NCBI GenBank assembly: GCA_900545835.1
Contig: URBB01000040.1
Location: 1 to 16,846 of the forward strand
Direction: 5' to 3'
Length of the DNA: 16,846 nucleotides
Origin: an uncultured Collinsella sp.
Lineage (GTDB): Bacteria; Actinomycetota; Coriobacteriia; Coriobacteriales; Coriobacteriaceae
The notes under the pieces were generated by a model. That model saw only the letters and a list, made by a program, of their open reading frames with translations, was not told the origin of the DNA and did not search any database. Each line of letters begins with the position of its first letter. Position 1 is the stretch's first letter. A program made the position numbers and the translations under genes. Positions 13,160 through 16,846 of the stretch are shown piece after piece.

Positions 13160-13261
13160 CAGCCAATAAAGACACCCCATTAGCGTAACGAACTGGAAAC
13201 AATATTCATCTATGAAAGACACTTACTCGATAAGCGTGATGAAATATGCGACGAGCGGTTA

Positions 13262-13290
13262 ATTGTACTCAGTTTGTAGCTTTACTTTAA
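13262..13290 (-). promoter_or_regulatory. Candidate promoter of the dipeptidase gene
   Basis: On the - strand TACAAT (13267-13262) fits a -10 box, with TTAAAG (13290-13285) 17 bp upstream as a weak -35. The surrounding 13160-13350 stretch is distinctly AT-rich compared with the genes and contains no coding region I can support. Confidence 0.3.
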
Positions 13291-13350
13291 TAAAGACGCC
13301 CTGTAATTACTGTAGCCGAATAAAGTAGCTGGGAATGCCTGAAATGAAAA

Positions 13351-13387
13351 TCCCCTGCTGTTTGGCAAATGCATAAACAGCAGGGGA
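13351..13387 (-). terminator. Rho-independent terminator after the small membrane peptide
   Basis: TCCCCTGCTGTTT (13351-13363) and AAACAGCAGGGGA (13375-13387) form a perfect 13-bp stem with an 11-nt loop. On the - strand it is followed by ATTTTCATTT. It lies 35 nt after the stop of the 30-aa gene and so closes the lipid kinase unit. Confidence 0.85.
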
Positions 13388-13422
13388 GACGATAATTGGA
13401 TGAATATCATACCAATGTGGAA

Positions 13423-13515
13423 TTACTTCTTCCGGCGGTGGATCACGTTGATCGCATAGCCGACGAGCATGGCCAAAACGATGATGATAAAGCCGAGCAG
13501 GGGATTGTCGTTCAT
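13423..13515 (-). CDS. 30-residue single-pass membrane peptide
   Basis: This is a 30-codon ORF not usually called because of its length. It begins MNDNPLL, has a hydrophobic stretch of about 18 residues (GFIIIVLAMLVGYAINV) and ends IHRRKK. The charges predict one helix with the C-terminus in the cytoplasm. The strong SD AGGAGGA lies about 5 nt before ATG 13515 and overlaps the TAG of the lipid kinase gene upstream. A strong terminator follows 35 nt after its stop. A perfect SD, tight spacing and a dedicated terminator support real translation. The function is unknown; a modulator of the lipid kinase or of the membrane is a guess. Confidence 0.75.
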   Translation of the reverse strand: MNDNPLLGFIIIVLAMLVGYAINVIHRRKK

Positions 13516-13524
13516 AGGGTCCTC

Positions 13525-14442
13525 CTATTTTCCGAGCGGGGAGAATTCGTCGACGATGAGGTCGAGGCATTGTGGAAGCGCGCGGGCTCCAAAGACGCCC
13601 GAATTGCTGGAGATAATCTCGCCATCGAACTGCATGCCCAGCGACGGGGTGCAGGTGATCTTGGCTTCCTTGGTCTGGATGATCTTGAACTGCGGGCGCC
13701 CGAGTACCTTGCCGGCGGGGTCGAGTGCGGCGGTGATCACGGTAGGCAGCAGCTGCACGGTGCGCACGGGTTCGATGACCGCAATGTCGACCATGCCATC
13801 GTTCATGCGGCAGTCGGGGAACAGGTTGATGTCGTTTTGGATGACCGAGGTGTTGCCGGCCATGCAGCAGATGCCGTCGAGCTCCTCGACAATGCCGTCG
13901 TGCTCAATCGTAAAGTGCGCCACCGTGGGGTTGGGCGTGGCGAGCGCAGAGAGGAAGTAGGCGATCTCGCCGATGTCGTTTTTGGTGGGAGCGGCCTTCA
14001 TCATGATCTCGGCGTCGAAGCCCGAGCCGGCGATGATGATAAAGCCGTGGCGCTTCTCGTTGCCGTCCTCGTCGAGCCAAAAGAGCTCGCCCATGTCCAC
14101 TTTGACCGTGCGACCGGCGCGGCAGGCCTTGGCGAGCGCCGCCGCCTCAGGGGCATTGCCGATGTTGTTGAAGAACAGGCAGGCCGTACCGGAGGGGAAG
14201 ACGAGCGTGGGGACACCGCATCCGCGCATCTGATCGAGCACGTTGGAGACGGTGCCGTCGCCGCCCGAAACGACCACGCGATCAAACTCGCGCACGTCTG
14301 CCACGGCGTCCTCGGGCTCCATGCCATCGCCGATAAAGCGCATCACGACCTCGTCGCCGCTCTGCGCAAGGGCGTGTGTGAATGCGTAGATTTCATCTGA
14401 GCTGGGACCCGATGCCGGATTGTGGATGATAAGGCAGCGCAT
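13525..14442 (-). CDS. Diacylglycerol/lipid kinase family protein (YegS/DgkB-like)
   Basis: This 305-residue cytoplasmic or membrane-associated protein is of the DAGK-catalytic family, which phosphorylates diacylglycerol or related lipids with ATP. Signs are IIHNPASG (5-12), VVSGGDGTVSNVL (57-69, nucleotide-binding loop), VFPSGTACLF (81-90), FIIIAGSGFDAEIM in the middle, and a C-terminal MQFDGE. The family usually reads GTxNDFA or GTANxxA after the Pro; here it is GTACLFFNN, an unusual change at a conserved position. Length is normal. ATG 14442 has only a weak GGGAA upstream. It is followed by a coupled 30-residue membrane gene and is divergent from RNase D. Confidence 0.85.
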   Translation of the reverse strand: MRCLIIHNPASGPSSDEIYAFTHALAQSGDEVVMRFIGDGMEPEDAVADVREFDRVVVSGGDGTVSNVLDQMRGCGVPTLVFPSGTACLFFNNIGNAPEAAALAKACRAGRTVKVDMGELFWLDEDGNEKRHGFIIIAGSGFDAEIMMKAAPTKNDIGEIAYFLSALATPNPTVAHFTIEHDGIVEELDGICCMAGNTSVIQNDINLFPDCRMNDGMVDIAVIEPVRTVQLLPTVITAALDPAGKVLGRPQFKIIQTKEAKITCTPSLGMQFDGEIISSNSGVFGARALPQCLDLIVDEFSPLGK

Positions 14443-14449
14443 ACTTACG

Positions 14450-14478
14450 TTCCCGTTCTGTGACTAACCGAGTATAGT
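14450..14478. promoter_or_regulatory. Divergent promoter region of lipid kinase and RNase D
   Basis: On + strand TATAGT (14473-14478) with TTCCCG (14450-14455) 17 bp upstream could serve RNase D. The same bases read TATACT on the - strand (14476-14471), a good -10 for the lipid kinase. The two -10 boxes overlap, so transcription in the two directions may be mutually exclusive. Confidence 0.4.
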
Positions 14479-14540
14479 TGTAAGGCAATGCCGATATCCT
14501 ACCCGTGTTTTTCGGGCCTAACCTTATTCGATGGGTTGAT

Positions 14541-15674
14541 ATGTACATTTCCACACATCAGGCTCTACTCGACTTTTGCCAGCGCGCCCGTGAGTTCGAC
14601 GCGATTGCCGTCGATACCGAGTTTTTGCGCGAGCGCACGTTCCATCCGCGTCTGTGCCTGGTTCAGATTGCCCCCCCTGCCGAGAGCGTCGCGGTCGATC
14701 CCCTGGTAATCGACGACCTATCGCCGCTGGCCGAGCTTATGGCCGACGAGAGCGTGACCAAGGTCTTCCACGCGTGCTCGCAGGATATGGAGGTTATGCT
14801 CCATACCGTAGGCGTGCTGCCGCGTCCGATTTTCGATACGCAGGTGGCCGCCGCCTTTTTGGGCGAGCGCCAGCAGGTTTCGTACGGCGCACTCGTGCAG
14901 ACGTTTTGCGGCGTCTCGCTGCCCAAGACCGAGTCGCTGACCGACTGGTCGCGCCGCCCGCTGACCGATAAGCAGATTGAGTATGCGATCGATGACGTCA
15001 AGTACCTGATCGTCGCCTATACCGAGATGATGAGCCGCCTGCGCGAGCTGGGCCGTGTGGACTGGGTGCTCGACGAGTTGCGCCCGCTGGCTGACGAGTC
15101 GCACTATCGCGCCGATCGCCACGAGGCGTTCCGCAAGGTCAAACGCATCAATTCGTGCAGCCGTCACCAGTTGGGCATCGCGCGCGAGCTCGCCGCCTGG
15201 CGCGAGGACCGCGCCGAGCGCCGTAACATCCCGCGCAAGTGGGTCATGTCCGACGACACGCTACTTGCGCTCGTTAAGCGCAATCCCGTGCGCGTTGAGG
15301 AGTTCCGTAGCATTCGCGGTACCGATCAGTTGGGGGAGCGCGACGTGGACGGTGCGCTCATGGCCATCAAGCGCGGCGCGAGCTGCCCTCACGATCGCCT
15401 GCCGCTCATGGTACGCGGGCATCGCCAGATCTCGCCGGAGCTGGAGAGCGTGACGGACCTGATGTATGCGCTCATTCGCCTGGTTGCCGAGCGCTCGGGC
15501 GTGGCGACCTCGGTCATTGCCTCGCGCGATGACCTGGCCGACTATATTGAGCACCCCGAGCAGAGCCCCCTGCGCGAAGGCTGGCGCTTTGAGCTTGTGG
15601 GCTCGCGCCTGGACGATCTTCTCTCGGGCAATATGGGGTTGACGGTGAAGGACGGCAAAATTGAATTGCTGTAA
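14541..15674 (+). CDS. rnd: Ribonuclease D
   Basis: This 377-residue cytoplasmic 3'-5' exoribonuclease trims tRNA and other structured RNAs. The DEDDy active site is complete: D25 and E27 in AVDTEF, D82 in HACSQDMEVM, and Y148 with D152 in IEYAIDDVKYL. Residues from about 195 to 285 and from 295 to 370 correspond to HRDC-type helical domains. Length matches the bacterial family. GTG 14505 is open in frame, but ATG 14541 (MYISTHQALL) matches the usual N-terminus and is preferred; its SD is weak (GGGTTGAT). The next gene begins 63 nt downstream with its own possible -10 (TAGAAT, 15698-15703). Confidence 0.93.
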   Translation: MYISTHQALLDFCQRAREFDAIAVDTEFLRERTFHPRLCLVQIAPPAESVAVDPLVIDDLSPLAELMADESVTKVFHACSQDMEVMLHTVGVLPRPIFDTQVAAAFLGERQQVSYGALVQTFCGVSLPKTESLTDWSRRPLTDKQIEYAIDDVKYLIVAYTEMMSRLRELGRVDWVLDELRPLADESHYRADRHEAFRKVKRINSCSRHQLGIARELAAWREDRAERRNIPRKWVMSDDTLLALVKRNPVRVEEFRSIRGTDQLGERDVDGALMAIKRGASCPHDRLPLMVRGHRQISPELESVTDLMYALIRLVAERSGVATSVIASRDDLADYIEHPEQSPLREGWRFELVGSRLDDLLSGNMGLTVKDGKIELL

Positions 15675-15737
15675 GGAAGCCTAGTCGCTTGAGTGGGTAG
15701 AATGCCTCCAACCTGTAACTCGATCGGAGGAATTCGC

Positions 15738-16442
15738 ATGCCTTATTACTATGGATACGGCTTTGGCATCGACCCGCTGTACCTGCTGGTTGTTCTTGTC
15801 TGCACGGTGCTTGGCCTTGCCGCACAGAACTATATCAACTCGACGTACAAGACCTGGTCCAAGGTTCGTTCGGACGGCGATACGGGTGCCACGGTCGCGC
15901 GCCGCATGCTCGATGCCAACGGTTGTAGCGCCGTGGGTATCAAGGGTGTCGCTGGCGAGCTCACCGATCATTACAACCCGCAGGACAACAACCTGTATCT
16001 GTCGGATGCCAACCGTTCGGGCGGTTCGGTCGCAAGCGTTGCCGTCGCCTGCCACGAGGCGGGCCATGCTGCCCAGCGTCAAAGCGGCTATGCCATGATG
16101 AAGGTGCGCACCGCCCTGGTTCCGGTTGTCAACTTTACCCAGAACACTTGGACCATCGTGTTGCTCTTGGGCCTGTTTATGAACATTGCCGGGCTCACGA
16201 CCCTCGCGCTGATCTTCTTCTCGTTTAGTGTGTTGTTCCAGTTGGTTACGCTGCCGGTCGAGATTGATGCCAGCCGCCGCGCCGTGGCATATATTGAGCA
16301 GTCGGGTATGAGTTCCAAGCAGGTCAACGGTGCCAAGAAGGTGCTAACGGCCGCCGCGCTTACCTATGTTGCCGCTGCGCTCACCTCGATTATTCAGCTG
16401 CTCTATCTTATGGCTCGCTACAACAGAAACTCCAACCGATAA
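15738..16442 (+). CDS. Membrane zinc metallopeptidase (YugP family)
   Basis: This 234-residue membrane protein belongs to the neutral zinc metallopeptidase family (Zn_peptidase_2). A hydrophobic helix at about 12-32 follows a Tyr/Gly-rich start (MPYYYGYGFG). The zinc motif HEAGH (106-110, in VACHEAGHAAQ) is intact, preceded by NNLYLSD (84-90). Two or three hydrophobic helices follow (about 124-185), then LPVEIDASRRA (about 176-186), a conserved third-ligand region, and a C-terminal helix at about 208-228. Physiological substrate is unknown in the family. ATG 15738 has SD GGAGGAATT (15726-15734). It is followed by a terminator-like hairpin. Confidence 0.9.
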   Translation: MPYYYGYGFGIDPLYLLVVLVCTVLGLAAQNYINSTYKTWSKVRSDGDTGATVARRMLDANGCSAVGIKGVAGELTDHYNPQDNNLYLSDANRSGGSVASVAVACHEAGHAAQRQSGYAMMKVRTALVPVVNFTQNTWTIVLLLGLFMNIAGLTTLALIFFSFSVLFQLVTLPVEIDASRRAVAYIEQSGMSSKQVNGAKKVLTAAALTYVAAALTSIIQLLYLMARYNRNSNR

Positions 16443-16458
16443 CAAATTGGGTCGCTGG

Positions 16459-16496
16459 GCGCCGCGGGGATTCGTGTCCCCGCGGCGCTGTACTAT
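16459..16496 (+). terminator. GC-rich terminator hairpin followed by TACTAT
   Basis: GCGCCGCGGGGA (16459-16470) and TCCCCGCGGCGC (16477-16488) form a perfect 12-bp stem with a 6-nt loop. There is no proper T-run. TACTAT (16491-16496) follows and could be the -10 of xseA. The layout matches those at 1599-1639 and 6553-6591. Confidence 0.6.
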
Positions 16497-16557
16497 GTGT
16501 TGGACTTGAATTTGCGCAGGGCCGAAGCCCTTGTGCACGATGACGAAAGGAGGCTGC

Positions 16558-16798
16558 GTGGCAGGCTGGAATCTAACCGGCAATGCCGTTTCCGCCGAGT
16601 TTGACGGTTCGGATGAGCAGGAGCGCAAGGAGCTCAGCGTGAGCCAGGCGGTAGAAATCGCTGCCGGTGCGCTCGATGCCATTCCGCAGCTGAGTGTCCT
16701 GGGCGAGGTCACGGGTTTCCGTGGTCCCAACGCCCGAAGCGGCCACTGCTACTTCCAGATTAAAGACGACTCGGCCGCCGTCGACTGCATCATCTGGA
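16558..16798 (+). CDS. xseA: Exodeoxyribonuclease VII large subunit, 5' end only
   Basis: The first 80 residues of XseA are present. With XseB it degrades single-stranded DNA. Residues from about 25 to 80 are the N-terminal OB-fold: LSVSQAVEIAAGALDAIPQL, then SVLGEVTGFRGPNARSGHCYFQIKDDSAAVDCIIW, the usual nucleic-acid-binding start of the family. GTG 16558 is preferred because AAAGGAGG (16546-16553) is 4 nt upstream; an in-frame ATG lies at 16531-16542 without SD. The gene stops at 16798 because adapter sequence begins there; the apparent C-terminus after W80 (TVSYTHLTLPTT) is adapter-derived, not real. The rest, and probably xseB, lie beyond the contig. Confidence 0.9.
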
Positions 16799-16846
16799 CT
16801 GTCTCTTATACACATCTGACGCTGCCGACGACGGAGAGAGTGTAGA
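16799..16846 (-). other. Nextera adapter with i5 index read-through (artefact)
   Basis: CTGTCTCTTATACACATCT (16799-16817) is the reverse complement of the Tn5 mosaic end. GACGCTGCCGACGA (16818-16831) completes the read-1 adapter. CGGAGAGA (16832-16839) reads as an index (TCTCTCCG when reversed), and GTGTAGA (16840-16846) begins the P5 sequence. None of it is genomic. Confidence 0.98.

Noticed and set aside
13178..13210. A nine-codon ORF upstream of the dipeptidase as a second leader peptide.
   Set aside because: No SD, no amino-acid codon run and no attenuator terminator behind it.

Overview
The window is a chromosomal fragment of a GC-rich Gram-positive bacterium. The gene content suggests a Coriobacteriia member, most like Collinsella: a fused-ATPase ECF transporter, an LPXTG-type surface dipeptidase, a lipoprotein, a D-Asp ligase/Asp racemase pair, and strong SD sequences. 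The genus is inferred from gene style and memory, not from a search. Bases 1-28 and 16799-16846 are Illumina Nextera adapter sequence, so the genomic insert is about 29-16798.

Left part (29-3053, + strand): a small membrane protein, a DUF4352-like lipoprotein whose ribosome binding site lies in one arm of a perfect 14-bp inverted repeat, a divergent XRE-type HTH protein, and a membrane-anchored Ser/Thr protein kinase that may be translated from a leaderless mRNA. A bidirectional terminator separates them from a convergent secreted coiled-coil cell-wall hydrolase (3064-4197, -), which is followed by a MOSC-domain protein (-).

Middle (5287-7374, +): an ATP-grasp ligase resembling D-aspartate ligase, then an aspartate/glutamate racemase. 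Together they look like a make-and-attach D-Asp module for peptidoglycan cross-bridges. A strong bidirectional terminator (7434-7470) ends the block.

The most interesting part is the - strand unit from about 11040 down to 7434. It contains a promoter, a 22-codon leader peptide with three consecutive Trp codons, a Rho-independent terminator, an ECF S component, a fused double ATPase and EcfT. This is the architecture of ribosome-mediated tryptophan attenuation. It assigns the transporter to tryptophan (TrpP-like) from sequence context alone. Two large inverted-repeat elements sit between the S component and the ATPase gene.

Right part: a C69-family dipeptidase with an LPTTG wall anchor (-), an unannotated 30-aa membrane peptide coupled to a YegS-type lipid kinase (-), and then on the + strand RNase D, a membrane zinc metallopeptidase and the 5' end of xseA, cut off by the adapter.
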